Origin: Mermis nigrescens
Taxonomy: Eukaryota; Nematoda; Enoplea; Mermithida; Mermithidae
Reading direction: 5' to 3'
Length of the DNA: 64,000 bases
Assembly: GCA_036768485.1 (NCBI GenBank)
Contig: JAVLUZ010000150.1
Location: 744,001 to 808,000 of the forward strand
Shown: piece by piece, positions 32,622-44,383 of the stretch
Numbering within the stretch: position 1 is the stretch's first letter
How the letters are laid out: every line of letters starts with the position of its first letter
Position numbers and translations under genes: made by a program
The notes under the pieces: model-generated
Told to the model about the DNA's origin: nothing
The model's database searches: none
What the model saw: only the letters and a program-made list of their open reading frames with translations

Positions 32622-35600
32622 TCTTAGGTAGCGCGTTAGCGCGTACCTATAATATACTTGGGTACCCCTAACACCTGTGCACCCCTACAGCTATAACGGG
32701 ACACTTCTGGAAGGTGCGCTTTTTTTAAAGAAAGATAATAAAAAAATTCGCTGCCCGTGTTTTTTGTTTTTCTTGAAACTCAAAACTGACTGTGTAAAGA
32801 AGGTGTAAAGTTTTTGTGTAACGTTATAACATAGGACAAATTTTGGGACATTTATAATGCGGCATGTGGACAACTGAGTATTGATGACTCGAAGAATTGA
32901 ACAGCATAGGATAATAGAGGGATGAATTCTACAGATGGCACTTTTTTTGTTTTTTGAAATTCGCATTAGTTATCGAATGGCAGTGTAAAGAGTGCGAAAA
33001 TCTGGGGGTGAAAAAGCACTTTTTGGTCGAGTTTTCAACCTGCTTATGTCTGATACTAACTCCGGTTATGAGTTTTTAAAAAATGTTTTCTGACAGAAAT
33101 GTAGAGCGGATCAAGGGCTACATTCTGCATATAAGCAAAGTCTTCTACGCTCTATGGTGAGTTAGATCCTGGGGTTTAAAGTTTACACTCTAGTGGATGG
33201 TGTAAAAAACGGATTTTAAGTAAGATTTCTCTGCCAAATTTTTTCGCTTATGAGTCAGGGTAAATTGAATACAGCAGTAATAAAGTGCCTCTCAGGGGCT
33301 ACACATCGCAGCAAACTGCATTCAAAAAAACGCAATATTGAGTTATTTATGGGGGTGTAAAGTTCGAAATCAGAGGTAAAAAATGGGCGAAAAAACACGT
33401 TTTTTCCGAATTTTGATTAATAAATCATACCAAATAATTTTTGCAAGAGAATTTTGGCACACAGGAATGTACTACGATTTAAAAGCTACAAATTGTACCA
33501 AACCGAATTTCTTTAAACTCAATGAGGAGTTCGGTACGGAATTTTAAAGTTTACAGTGTTCTAAATGATGGAAAATACGTTTTTGTTGCGTTTTTTGTTC
33601 GCCACTTTCTCCGTCCAGAAGTCGGGATAAGTCCAATAGAATAAAAATAAAGTGCTTTATATCGGGTGCATATCAAAGCAAATTGTCTATACATTAATAT
33701 TTAGCGAGTGTAAAGTCAAAAATTTGGTGTTTAAAATGCGTTTCTGTCTTGTTTTTTCTGCCTGCTTCTCCAGTTATGAGTCAGGGACACGATTATCAAG
33801 TCTAGAAATGGACCAGGAACCAAATTTGATATGCCAGTCTGGCGCATATGTTTACACTCTACAGGGTTGTAAAGTGGTTTACACCTATTGTTAGTTTGCC
33901 CATAGAACATTATGGAGACTTGATTTTTTTTCATAAATATTAATCGTAATATCGGAACAATATCAAAATTACGAATCTGACCAGAATCTTCTTTACACTA
34001 GGTGTTTACACGAAGTTTACACTACATATGTATTTATCTTCGTTTTTGAGCATTCCAGAAACCTAATTTTTTCCTGGAGTCTAGAAAATTTTCAAAGAAT
34101 CAAATGTGAGACGTCACGTAGGCGCGTTTGTTTACATCCAACAGTGATTTAAAGTAGTTTACACTCATTGTTTATTTGTCCTCAGACCATTGTAGACATG
34201 CAATTTTTTCATAAATGTTGGTAATAATATCCGAGTTATATCAGATTTACAAATCGAAATAAAATCCTCTTTACACTAGGCGGTTGTGTAAAGTTTACAC
34301 TGCATGTTAGCCTTTGTTCTAGAGCATTGCAAAAACCGAAATTTTTTCCTGAGATCTAAAAATTTACAGGGAATGAAATATAGGACGTCAGCTGGGCGCG
34401 TTTGTTTACACTCAACAGTGATGTAAAGTGATTTACATCTGTGTCTATTTGTCCTTAAACCGTTATGGAGATGTAATTTTATCATGAATGTTGATCGTAA
34501 TATCCGAGTAATATCGAATTTACAAATCCGACTGAAATCTTCTTTACTCTCGTTGCTAGTTTAAAGTTTACCTTATATAATAAGCTCCATTCTAGAGCCT
34601 CACGGTTACTTATTTTTTCCCTAAAGTCGTAAAATATATATGGAAACAGATGTGATACGTCTGCTAGGGGCGCATGAAGAGTAGTGTAAATTGATTAACA
34701 CCTAATGTTAATTTGTTCTTAGAACATTATAGAGGTTTCGCTTCTTAATAAATGCTGATCGTTATATCAGAGCAATATCGAAATAATTATTTCCACTAAA
34801 ATTCTTTACACTCTTGTGTAAAGTTTAAAATGTAAATTAAGTTTAGCTCTAGAAAGTTTTGGAAGCATTTTTCTTCACAGGATGTTCTACGTAACATAAG
34901 AATTACTAATCAGAATGTTTGTTTCTTCTACAACTAGTAGTTTTGTAAAGTTTAAACCATTCAATTATTTAGAAGAACCGCACAGTAAATGAAATCTAGT
35001 ATTGTATTTCCAAATCTTGCTAATTAAAAGTAGGGTACTAGCAAAGAAAAATGCTCCGATGGAACAAAAAAGGGGAATATACTTGGGATTGAGAATTATC
35101 GAGGATGTAAAAGGAGGGGACTAGGAAAAATCTCCCTATGTTATATGCCAAAAATCGCAAAATATGTTAAAAACCAGACTTTCTCTAAACAATGCAAAAA
35201 ATCGAAGTATATTCTGCGGCCTCCCAATAGGAATAAACTATTTACCAAAAAAATTGATTGAAAAAAGCAGCGAATTAGCAATGCAGTAGCTAAGCGAATT
35301 GAATGAAATAGTACATATCGATGCATTCAAGACAATCGATGATATTGTTGGTTCAAAGCAGTAGGAAACACGGAAGCTGACGTGCAACAGACCTTATGTA
35401 GATACTCTTTGACACATGTCTACAACAATTGTTTACTAAACTTTTACATTTTTCAAAGGCCACAGAATATACTTCGATTTTTTGCATTGTTTAGAGAAAG
35501 TCTGGTTTTTAACATATTTTGCGATTTTTGGCATATAACATAGGAAGATTTTTCCTAGTCCCCTCCTTTTACATCCTCGATAATTCTCAATCCCAAGTAT

Positions 35601-35641
35601 ATTCCCCTTTTTTGTTCCATCGGAGCATTTTTCTTTGCTAG
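32622..35641 (+). mobile_element. Non-autonomous Helitron-like element, copy 2 (complete ends)
   Basis: The 5' end is A|TCTTAGGTAGCGCGTTAGCG and the 3' end ...ATTTTTCTTTGCTAG|T. The 3' hairpin GTTCC-ATC-GGAGC ends 11 nt before CTAG. The interior has a ~1-kb unique part with GGGTACCCCTAACACCTG, a tandem array of ~260-bp units about 33700-34990 rich in GTGTAAAGTTTACAC, the link GCTAATTAAAAGTAGGG, then foldback arms 35036-35219 / 35459-35641. No Rep/helicase frame, so non-autonomous. Confidence 0.8.
33700..34990. repeat. TTTACAC-rich tandem array inside Helitron copy 2
   Basis: Four to five diverged units of about 250-270 bp. Each unit contains CTTTACAC...GTGTAAAGTTTACAC, a GAGCATT...CCTAATTTTTTC block, GGCGCGTTTGTTTACA...CAACAGTGATGTAAAGT, and TGTTGATCGTAATATC. 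The same array is at 41620-42600, 5260-5880 and (reversed) 26950-27880. Confidence 0.7.
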
Positions 35642-35667
35642 TACATACATAGCCAAGCCAGTCTTAA

Positions 35668-35842
35668 CTATTGTCTGTTTCACATATGTAAGTTTGGGCA
35701 TAAATTTTGAGAATTTATCGACAGTAGGCCGGCGAATTACTATAATTATATATCATATCAATGCTATAATCGCAATCTGTCAGCCTATTGTCGGAGATGG
35801 TTTCAAAAACTTATGCCTAAACTTGCACGAAAGAGACTATAA
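35668..35842. mobile_element. MITE with TATAGTCTGTTTC-type ends
   Basis: The ends CTATTGTCTGTTTCACATAT and (reverse complement) TATAGTCTCTTTCGTGCAAG form an inverted repeat that continues into AAGTTTGGGCATAAATTTT-like arms. A close relative of 46383-46570 (GACAATAGGCTGACAGATTG in both, opposite orientation). Confidence 0.55.
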
Positions 35843-36222
35843 AGCTTGTGGTTTTCTTTTAGGAACCTAAAACCTGTTTTTTTAACCTGGGTGCATGAAG
35901 TAACTCGGAGATCAAAAGTCCTTATTATTATAACTCTGAATCTTTCCATTTCTCGACCCCACGGACGACCTACTCCGACCGGCATGGAAGAAATGGGATA
36001 AGACAGTAATATAAATATGTATGCATGTACCTTCGGATTAAAAATGCATAGGGGCCATTAATTTAATTCACGATTTCTTGTGCATGGACCACAATTTCTG
36101 AATCAATACAAATCAATAACAAAAGCGGTATAAAGTGAAGCACAAATCACGATGTTGTGCATAGAAACTGATAAGCGTTACTTTTGCTATGCAAAATTGT
36201 ACAACAATGGGCTGCCTACAAG

Positions 36223-36475
36223 CATATGTGGGCGGCACCGAAATTCTGGGGGTGCAAGAATTTTCAAAGGTCAAAAAAATTGCCTTAAAATGGTATTAAG
36301 GCAAAAAACACCATTTTTTAACGTTTATCATCTATCACTCACTATCCCTTGACATTCAAAAATTGCGAAAAAAAACAAAAAAAAAATTCAAAAATTGAAT
36401 TGTTGGGGGGTATTTTGGTTTCTGGGGGTACATACCCGTACATACCCCCAAACTCCCCCCCCACGCCCAGGTATG
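36223..36475 (+). mobile_element. hAT MITE family CAYACSTGGGC
   Basis: The ends CATATGTGGGCGGC and (reverse complement) CATACCTGGGCGTGG are flanked by a perfect duplication CCTACAAG at 36215-36222 and 36476-36483. Confidence 0.9.
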
Positions 36476-36650
36476 CCTACAAGTCACTTTTGTAGCTAAG
36501 TCTGTTCCATTCCAAATGGCCCATTTTCTTTTTACGGCTTATTACTGTATGTGCGCTATTTAATCCGAAGATGAAATATAATGTCGACGGATGAAAGCGC
36601 AAGGCGAATGCTATAAGTGGCCCATCCGATCTGCAAAAACGAGCAGTCGG

Positions 36651-36914
36651 CATAGGTGGGCAGCACCGAAATTCTGGGGTTACAAGATTTTTCAAAGGTC
36701 AAAAAATGGTTTTAAAAAATTGTGGTATGGCAAAAAACACCCTTTTTCAACGTTTCTCATCAAGCACTATCCATTGGCATCGAAAAATTGCGAAAAGAAG
36801 AAAAAAAATTTCAAAAATTGAATTCTGGTTGTGGTATTTTGGCTTCTTTTTTTGGTAGACGGGGGTATTCGGCCTTTTGAGGGGGTACATACCCCCTACC
36901 TACGCCAACGTGTG
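36651..36914 (+). mobile_element. hAT MITE family CAYACSTGGGC
   Basis: The left end is CATAGGTGGGCAGCACC; the right end is degraded (CACACGTTGGCG on the reverse). Flanks GCAGTCGG/GCAGGCGG match at 7 of 8. Confidence 0.82.
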
Positions 36915-37315
36915 GCAGGCGGAAAAGCTATATGAGTAGCCTATCCGAACAGCAAAAACGGGCTGACGGTAAAGATATTTACATCCGAAACAGTAACGAG
37001 CTGACGGAAAAGCTACGAAGAATAGCAGCGCTTGAACTCGGGGTGTATATGTGCACCGCACACACAGCAGAATACTCTGCGGTTTAGGTTGTTGCTGCTA
37101 TTTATTAGATGCGCCGCATGTTAAGCAGGGCACATTAAACATCAATAAGAAGAGTTTGGGCTACATGAGAACATGATTAAAGAAGCCATTTGTGATATGG
37201 AAAACTAATACAGTAATAAGACTCTTGCGAAGATGGTCGTTTGGAATGGAACAGGCTAGCTTCTATACTGAAAATTAATTTCTATGCACAATTTTTTGAA
37301 ATATCCATGCAGGAC

Positions 37316-37578
37316 CAGACATGCACGTGGAACGTTTGAGTGGTTTGGACCCCCAAAAGAAAAAATGGAAAAATTTTCTCGGAAAAATGAGGCAAAATAA
37401 AGGCAAAAAACGGATGAAAGTTGAAAATTTTCTTCAAATGCTTTCAATTCACCAGACTGTGTAATAACGTGCTTTAACACTATTTTAGCGCTTATACCAC
37501 TTAGGTCATTCTGGCCCGAAAAAGCTCAATTCTTGACCCCCCAAATCGGCTGACCCCCATGATCGGCCCTGCTGTGCC
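37316..37578. mobile_element. hAT-type MITE, left end CAGACATGCACG
   Basis: 263 bp from CAGACATGCACGTGG to ...CCCTGCTGTGCC, with a perfect 8-bp duplication TGCAGGAC at 37308-37315 and 37579-37586. Related copies without clear duplications lie at 47664-47920 and about 60508-60775 (shared ACCCCC...AAAATGGGGC, GTGTAATAACGTAGTTTTAGCG). Confidence 0.72.
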
Positions 37579-37586
37579 TGCAGGAC

Positions 37587-38302
37587 CGTCAAGTTGCAGG
37601 CGCAGCGGTTGCACGGACAGATGTCGTCCGTGCGGAGGCGTTGTCTGCGAGGCATTATTTTTATTATTACATTATTTTCATTTCCATCTTGACTGCTCTA
37701 TTGCATTTAATCTAGGGAGGCGGGGCGGGGTAAACCCTTCTTGAAAATTTTTGCGTAGCAAATATATGTATGTTGGAATATGCCCAATCAAGCTAAAAAC
37801 GCAAAAAACGTCAAAAAATTTTCATTATTTTCATTTTAGTGTTCCAGCATCGTATTTAAAATTTTTAAGCAACTAAAATTATCAGTATAGTGTTCCAGCA
37901 TCGTATTTAAAATTTTTAAGCAACTAAAATTATCAGTACTTCACAATAATTTAGCGATTTAATGTATTGTTGCAACTGTAAACACTAGTTGGACATCGCG
38001 ATAAACATAGTGTGAAAACTGAAAACCATTTTGTACCGGGCAATTTTTCGTTCCGTTTTGTTTTTCGGTTCTGAACGCATTTATTCTATAAATCGGAGTG
38101 TTTGAAATGGTTTGTACGTTATGAAGGAGTTGGTTAATTCTAACTGTTTTTAGGTTGAGTTTAGCATCATAATTCCGCCGATTTTGTGAAAGCTTCAATA
38201 TTACGATTGAACATTTCATATAACAAAATTTTCCGGGGTTCTACCCTGGACCCGCTGGGAGCGTTTGCGCGCGTCACCCCAGATCCCCAGCTGTAAAAGC
38301 GA
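37587..38302. other. Intergenic, no gene seen; one 60-bp direct duplication
   Basis: AGTGTTCCAGCATCGTATTT...AAAATTATCAGTA occurs twice in tandem at about 37839-37887 and 37890-37938. 38228-38300 is a GC-rich repeat fragment also seen at 16725. The rest is unassigned. Confidence 0.5.
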
Positions 38303-38310
38303 GTGCATTC

Positions 38311-38552
38311 CATACGGGGCGGGGAGAGGATTTGGGGGTATGCACCCCCCAGAAAGCCGAATACGCCCCTAAAATCAATTTTTGAAATTTTTTGTTTTTT
38401 TTGCAATTTTCGATCGATACCAATCTCGATGAGAAACGTAGTGAAAAAGGCGTTTTTTGCCATACTGCCATTTTTAAGACCATGTTTAACCTTAGAAAAG
38501 TCTTGCAGTCTCCCCCTTCCCGCCCCCAGAATTTTGGTGCTGCCCACCTATG
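38311..38552 (-). mobile_element. hAT MITE family CAYACSTGGGC
   Basis: The ends CATACGGGGCGGGG and (reverse complement) CATAGGTGGGCAGC, flanks GTGCATTC/ATGCATTC (7 of 8). Interior diverged by several small deletions. Confidence 0.85.
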
Positions 38553-38789
38553 ATGCATTCTCTTTATATCCAAGCCAATCAAATGGTCGAATCATGTGTA
38601 AATGTATAACCTAACTCATGGGGCGGGACCGCCTCGTACCCGAAATGAAAAAGAAATTTTCTTTCAAATGTCCCATGAAGAAGAAAAAGAAAACTCTCGA
38701 AGTGCTTGCGTCTATAACTTCGCCAAAATAACTTTTTAGGGTAGATATTTTAAAGCTACTGAATGTAAAATTTTCAGGCGCTTTGAATC

Positions 38790-39043
38790 CACGCGTAGGC
38801 GTGGGGGGTTTGGGGGTATGCATTCCCAGAAGGCCTTATACCCCCAGAAATTTAAATACCCCACCCCCAGAATTCAATTTTTGAAATTTTTTTTGTTTTT
38901 TTCGCAATTTTTTGATGCCAATGGATAGTACTCGATGAGAAACGTTGAAAATGGTGTTTTTTCGCAATACCACCATTTTAAGACCATTTTTCGACCTTTG
39001 AAAATCTTGCGCCCCCCAGAGTTTTGGTGCTGTCCACCTATCT
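38790..39043 (-). mobile_element. hAT MITE family CAYACSTGGGC
   Basis: The left end is CACGCGTAGGCGTGG and the reversed right end GATAGGTGGACAGC. Flanks TTTGAATC/TTTGCACC match at only 6 of 8, so this is an older copy. Interior is canonical. Confidence 0.78.
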
Positions 39044-39135
39044 TTGCACCGGATTTATTTCAATGTTGGTTTTTGTCCGCTAAACAGCTCAAAAACGCTC
39101 AAATATGAGTTCTTAGAGAAGATGCCTAATTTTTC

Positions 39136-39150
39136 CGGCGCTTCGCGTCG
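39136..39150. repeat. GC-rich hairpin CGGCGC-TTC-GCGTCG
   Basis: A six-bp stem with one G.T pair, preceded by CTAATTTTTC as at 9060 and 14772. Confidence 0.6.
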
Positions 39151-39729
39151 AATTTTCCATTTTCATGTTGTTTTTCCTCACAAAATCCAATGATTTATTG
39201 CAAACATTTATATTAACAAGCTGGTTTGCTAAAATGTACTATTCTGACAGTCTTTTTAATATACATTTCACGAATTTCAAATTTTTTGTTCTCCACAAAA
39301 AATACTCCTACTTACTAAAGTTCTCAGGAACTGCCCCAGACAGACGTGCCTTGTACATTATATAGGTAATTTATGTCCAGGTTGTACGTTTTATGTCCAG
39401 GTTGTACATATGTACAAACATACCTATGTACATATCAGTGTCTCACTTAAAAGTTTTCGCTGTGCTGACCTTCTAGCATAAATTCTTTCATTTGCGAATA
39501 TGCTAGTAACATTCTGTGGTGTTTAAGAACCTTCACTTTACCAGAACTTATATTATTCGAAGACGTTGAAATATTACTCATGTTAGAGGTATGTTAGGTA
39601 TAAATGCAAGCTAAACCTAATGATGGCAGAGATGTGTATAGGTGGGTCTTCTAAGATTTGAAAGACAGCTGTTTCATCACACTCCAAATTCCAGATTTTG
39701 CCAAGTAAGCGCATTTGGCAGCAAGTACG

Positions 39730-39737
39730 TATATAAA
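39730..39737 (+). promoter_or_regulatory. TATA box of the F-box gene
   Basis: TATATAAA, 62 bp upstream of the ATG at 39799, which would place initiation near 39760 and leave a 5' UTR of about 40 nt. Confidence 0.55.
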
Positions 39738-39798
39738 CTTCTCGCTTCGCATTTGCGATTCTCTTTCGTATATCTTATTTTGAAGAATTTTCGCAATA

Positions 39799-40461
39799 AT
39801 GCACATGGTTGAAATTTTGGATCAGCTACCCAATCATTTGCTTTTGGAAGTGTTTCGCAATTTGAAGTTACGAGACAAATTGATAGTAGAAAACGTCTCC
39901 AAAAAATTCAGCGAACTGATGCCATTGATTTGGTCAGAAAAGAAAGAAATTGTTCTGCCCGATGATTTGGCCAGCTTAAATAGCAAATTTTCTCTTTCTT
40001 CATATTGGGACTCGTTAGGTGCAGAGATGACTTGTCTTATGAAAAGGTGTCCTATTCGGAAGTTGTATTTTAAGCATTATAGACGGGTACAGATTTTTTT
40101 GCAATCGCAGTTATTCGCCGATTTTTTCCCTAATTTTCCGAAAAATTCTATCGAGTGCATTCATTTTGGAAAAGGCTACATAACTGACAAGCTTCTCTTT
40201 GATACCATAGCTCAAATTTTTCCAAAACTAGCGACATTGACCATTGAGGAACCTTATCCACTGGTCTATAATTTGCAAATTGACACAAAGCGATATTTGG
40301 AGACACGAATGGAAAAATTGCATCCTGGAATCGAAGATTTGATCGATGATAATAATCGAGTAACTGAAGATTTGAGATATTTGTTGGAGACTTTTCCAAA
40401 TTTAAGACGGTTGACATTAAAAAATTCACATTTTTGCGTAAAAGACGAACGACCAGATTGA
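39799..40461 (+). CDS. F-box protein, intronless, 220 aa
   Basis: Residues 5-40 are a clear F-box (ILDQLPNHLLLEVFRNLKLR, then ENVSKKF), the motif that binds Skp1 in SCF ubiquitin ligases. The remainder contains leucine-rich, repeat-like segments (CPIRKLYFKHY, IECIHFGKGYITDKLLFDTI, FPKLATLTIEE, FPNLRRLTLKN) that would bind substrate. No membrane segment. It has one uninterrupted exon with a TATA box 62 bp upstream. The protein is short for an F-box/LRR protein (usually over 300 aa), and the frame stops 52 bp before a Helitron-like element at 40513. The C-terminus may therefore have been lost, or the gene may be a recent retrocopy or lineage-specific paralogue. Exact orthologue not recognised. 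Confidence 0.85.
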   Translation: MHMVEILDQLPNHLLLEVFRNLKLRDKLIVENVSKKFSELMPLIWSEKKEIVLPDDLASLNSKFSLSSYWDSLGAEMTCLMKRCPIRKLYFKHYRRVQIFLQSQLFADFFPNFPKNSIECIHFGKGYITDKLLFDTIAQIFPKLATLTIEEPYPLVYNLQIDTKRYLETRMEKLHPGIEDLIDDNNRVTEDLRYLLETFPNLRRLTLKNSHFCVKDERPD

Positions 40462-40512
40462 CATCATTTGGTGTTTAACTGAGAAGATGGACGAATGATA
40501 CTTCGATCTACA

Positions 40513-43500
40513 TCATAGGTAGCGCGTTAGCGCGTACCTATAATATACTTGGGTACCCCCAACACCTGGGCACCCCCCTACAGCTATAACGGGACACTTC
40601 TGGAAGGTGCGGTTTTTTTTAAAAGAAAGATAATAAAAAAATTCGCTGCCCGTGTTTTTTTTGTTTTTCTTGAAACTCAAAATTGACTGTGTAAAGAAGG
40701 TGTAAAGTTTTTGTGTAACGTTATAACATAGGACAAATTTTGGGACCTTTTTACTGCGGCATGTGGACAACTGAGTATTGATGACTCGAAGGATTGAACA
40801 GAATAGGATAATAGAGGGATGAATTCTACAGATGACACTTTTTTTGTTTTTTGAAATTCGCATTATTTATCGAACGGCAGTGTAAAGAGTGCGAAAATCT
40901 GGGGGTGAAAAAGCACTTTTTGGTCGAGTTTTCAACCTTCCTATGTCCGATACTAAGTCCGGTTATGAGGTTTTTAAAATGTTTTCTGACAGAAATGTAG
41001 AGCGGATCAAGGGCTACATTCTGCATATAAGCAAAGTCTTCTATGCTCTATGGTGAGTTAGATCCTGGGGTTTAAAGTTTACACTCTAGTGGATGGTGTA
41101 AAAAAATGGATTTTAACTAAGATTTCTCTGCCAAATTTTTCCGCTTATGAGTCAGTGCAAATCGAAGACAGCATTAATAAAGTGCCTCACAGGGGCTAAA
41201 CATCGCAGCAAACCGCATTTAAAAAAACGCAATATTGAGTTATTTATGGGGGTGTAAATTTCGAAATCAGAGGTAAAAAATGGGCTAAAAAACACGTTTT
41301 TTCCGAAGTTTGATTGATAAATCATGCCAAATAATTTTTGCAACAGAATTTTGGCACACAGGAATGTACTACGATTTAAAAGCTACAAATTGTACCAAAC
41401 CAAATTTCTTTAAACTCAATGGGGAGTTCGGTACGGAATTTTAAAGTTTACAGTGTTCTAAATGGTTGAAAATACGTTTTTGTTGCGTTTTTTGTTCGCC
41501 ACTTTCTCCGTCCAGAAGTCGGGATAAGTCTAATAGAATAAAAATAAAGTGCTTTATATCGGGTGCATGTCAAAGCAAATTGTCTATACATTAATATTTA
41601 GCGAGTGTAAAGTCAAAAATTTGGAGTTTTAAATGCGTTTCTGTCTTGTTTTTCTGCCTGCTTCTCCGGTTACGAGTCAGGGACACGTTTATCAAGTCTA
41701 GAAATGGACCAGGAATCAAATTTGATATGCCAGTCTGGCGCATATGTTTACACTCTACGGTGTTGTAAAGTAGTTTACACCAATTGTTAGTTTGCCCATA
41801 GAACATTATGTAGACTTAATTTTTTCATAAATATTAATCGTAATATCGGAACAATATCAAAATTACGAATCTGACTAAAATCTTCTTTACACTAGGTGTT
41901 TACATGAAGTTTACACTACATATATATTTATCTTCGTTTTTGAGCATTCCTGAAACCTAATTTTTTTCTTGGAGCCTAGAAGTTTTCAAAGGATCAAATG
42001 TGAGACGTCACGTAGGCGCGTTTGTTTACATCCAACAGTGATGTAAAGTAGTTTACATTCATTGTTTATATGTCCTCAGACCATTGTAGAGACATAATTT
42101 TTTCATGAATGTTGATCATAATATCCGAGTAATTTTTTACACTGCATGTTAGCCTTTGTTCTAGAGCATTGCAAAAATCGAAATTTTTTCCTGAGATATA
42201 AAAATTTACAGGGAATGAAATATATACGTCAATTGAGCGCGCTTGCTTACACTCAGCAGTATTGCAAAGTGGTTTAAACCTAATGTTTATTGTCTTTAAA
42301 ACATTATGGACTCATTTTTAAATAAATGTTGAAAGTAATATGGGAGCAATATCAAAATTACGTATCCGACTAAAATATTCTTTACGCTATGTGTTTGTGT
42401 AAAGTTTACATTACGTGTTAACCTTAGTTCGATAGACTTGCAGAGACTTTGTAACTGAAGTCAAGAAATTTTCAAGGATTCATATGTGAGACATCAATTA
42501 AGTGAGTTTGTTTACCCTCAAAAGTAATCTAAAGTGATTTAAAATTATGTTCAAGTGTCCTTAGATCATTGAAGAGATGTAATTTTGTCTTAAATGGGTT
42601 GCATTAAAGTTAAATCTTTCTTAGCCGTGTTTATAATATGTTTCACAAAATCTTGCACATGGAGAGCTATCGTTTAATTGATGTGAATTGCCTGCAAAAG
42701 TGGTTTAAAATGAACCAGCAATCACACTACTGTGCACAGAAGTCGACAAAGATATACAGCTTTATTGTAATCATGTACATTAATAAGCCGTAAACTGTTA
42801 GTATTCTCTACACCTAGTAGTTGTGTAAAGTTTGCACTATTCATTTGTTGTTAATATGTAGTCTACACTACAAATTTATTTTACTACCAAATCAAAGCGT
42901 TAGTGTTCCTTACATTTGATATTTGCGTGATGTTTTTGAATTTTTGCCGAAAATCTTTGCCTTCTAATTTACCAACATCCCGCCTTTTCCATTTTCTTGA
43001 AGTTTAAAATCTTTTTATAATTCTCTCATAATTTAATGGTAGGTTTTAACTTTAAGTTTCTCTTTGGTTTACAACTCTCGCTTAGCAAGCTCATTTTTCA
43101 AAACTTTTTCATAGTGATCAGATTAGTTGCGTTTAGTTTGGAATTGGTGGACGGTCGTTATTTTATAACTCGGCTTAAATAAACCAAGTGACTATCTTTT
43201 GATTATTTTCTTCTATCGCAAATTCAAACACCCAATTTTCAATTTGAAAATTAACCCAATTTTCAATTTGAAAATTGATCCAATTTTCAATTTGAAAAAT
43301 TGAAAATTGGGTGTTTTCAATTTCAAAAGTCACAACACATTGTGCTTGTGTATTGATTGAGTGAGGATTTGCAATGTGAATTCGTTGGTTAAATTTTTGT
43401 GCTTGATTATAAGTGAACTGCACATTAAGAAGAAATAACTTAATGCAGTTTTAATTTGAAAATGGATGGTGTCAATAAGGTTGTCTTGTTTAAAAAGGAT

Positions 43501-44383
43501 AATGCTGATGTTAAGAACAATATTGTTTTCCGCGTTCTTGGACTGTTGTCATTATTGTGGCATGTTACTGATTGTGTTTACTGACTGATGTACTGAAATC
43601 ACGCTAATTAAAAGTAGTGTACTAGCAAAGAAAAATGCTCCGATGGAACAAAAAAGATGAATATACTTGGAATTGTGGATTATTATGGATGTAAAAGGAG
43701 GGGACTAGGAAAAATCTACCTAAAGTCGGAAAATCTGCTAAAAATCACACTTTCTCTAAGCAACGCAAAAAATCGATGTATATTCTGCGGCCTCTAAAAA
43801 AGTGTCTTTTTTAAATAATGTTCGAAGTTTCAGATAAGAGTGTATAAACGAAATCTATCAAGGTTACTTTTTTAAATTGCTGGCACCCGATTGATAGAAA
43901 ACTAAGAGGTATTGTATTTAAAGTTGTTTTGTTTTATGAGCATTATAGCAAGTAAAGCAGGAGCCGATTGATTAGTGCACACAATCGTTTCGGGCATGCT
44001 AGTGTATCTACATTAAGTCTGTTTCAAGTCAACTTGACGTGTTTCCTACTGTTTTTAACCAACCATGTCTTCAATTGTCTTCGATGTTTGCTATTTCATT
44101 CAATTGGCTTGGAAGACTGTTAGTTTACTTAATATCGTTTCCCATAGCTACTGCATAGCTAACGTGCTGCTGTTTCAATCATTGTTATGGTTGAATATTT
44201 ATTTTAATCTGTTGGCCGCAGAATATACATCGATTTTTTGCGTTGCTTAGAGAAAGTGTGATTTTTAGCAGATTTTCCGACTTTAGGTAGATTTTTCCTA
44301 GTCCCCTCCTTTTACATCCATAATAATCCACAATTCCAAGTATATTCATCTTTTTTGTTCCATCGAGCATTTTTCTTTGCTAG
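40513..44383 (+). mobile_element. Non-autonomous Helitron-like element, copy 3 (complete ends)
   Basis: The 5' end is A|TCATAGGTAGCGCGTTAGCG and the 3' end ...TTTTTCTTTGCTAG|T, with hairpin GTTC-CATC-GAGC 11 nt before CTAG. The first 1.1 kb is almost the same as copy 2. The tandem array is about 41620-42600. Foldback arms are 43620-43795 / 44214-44383, with a spacer resembling that of copy 4. 3871 bp; no coding capacity recognised. Confidence 0.82.
43232..43320. repeat. Palindromic CCAATTTTCAATTTGAAAATT tandem repeat
   Basis: Three to four units of ACCCAATTTTCAATTTGAAA, each itself palindromic, inside Helitron copy 3. The Asn/Ile/Glu/Trp-repeat open frame on the minus strand derives from it. 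Confidence 0.8.

Noticed and set aside
37539..37660. GC-rich patch that might be a CpG island or promoter
   Set aside because: It is the right part of a hAT-type MITE and its duplication; no gene starts nearby.
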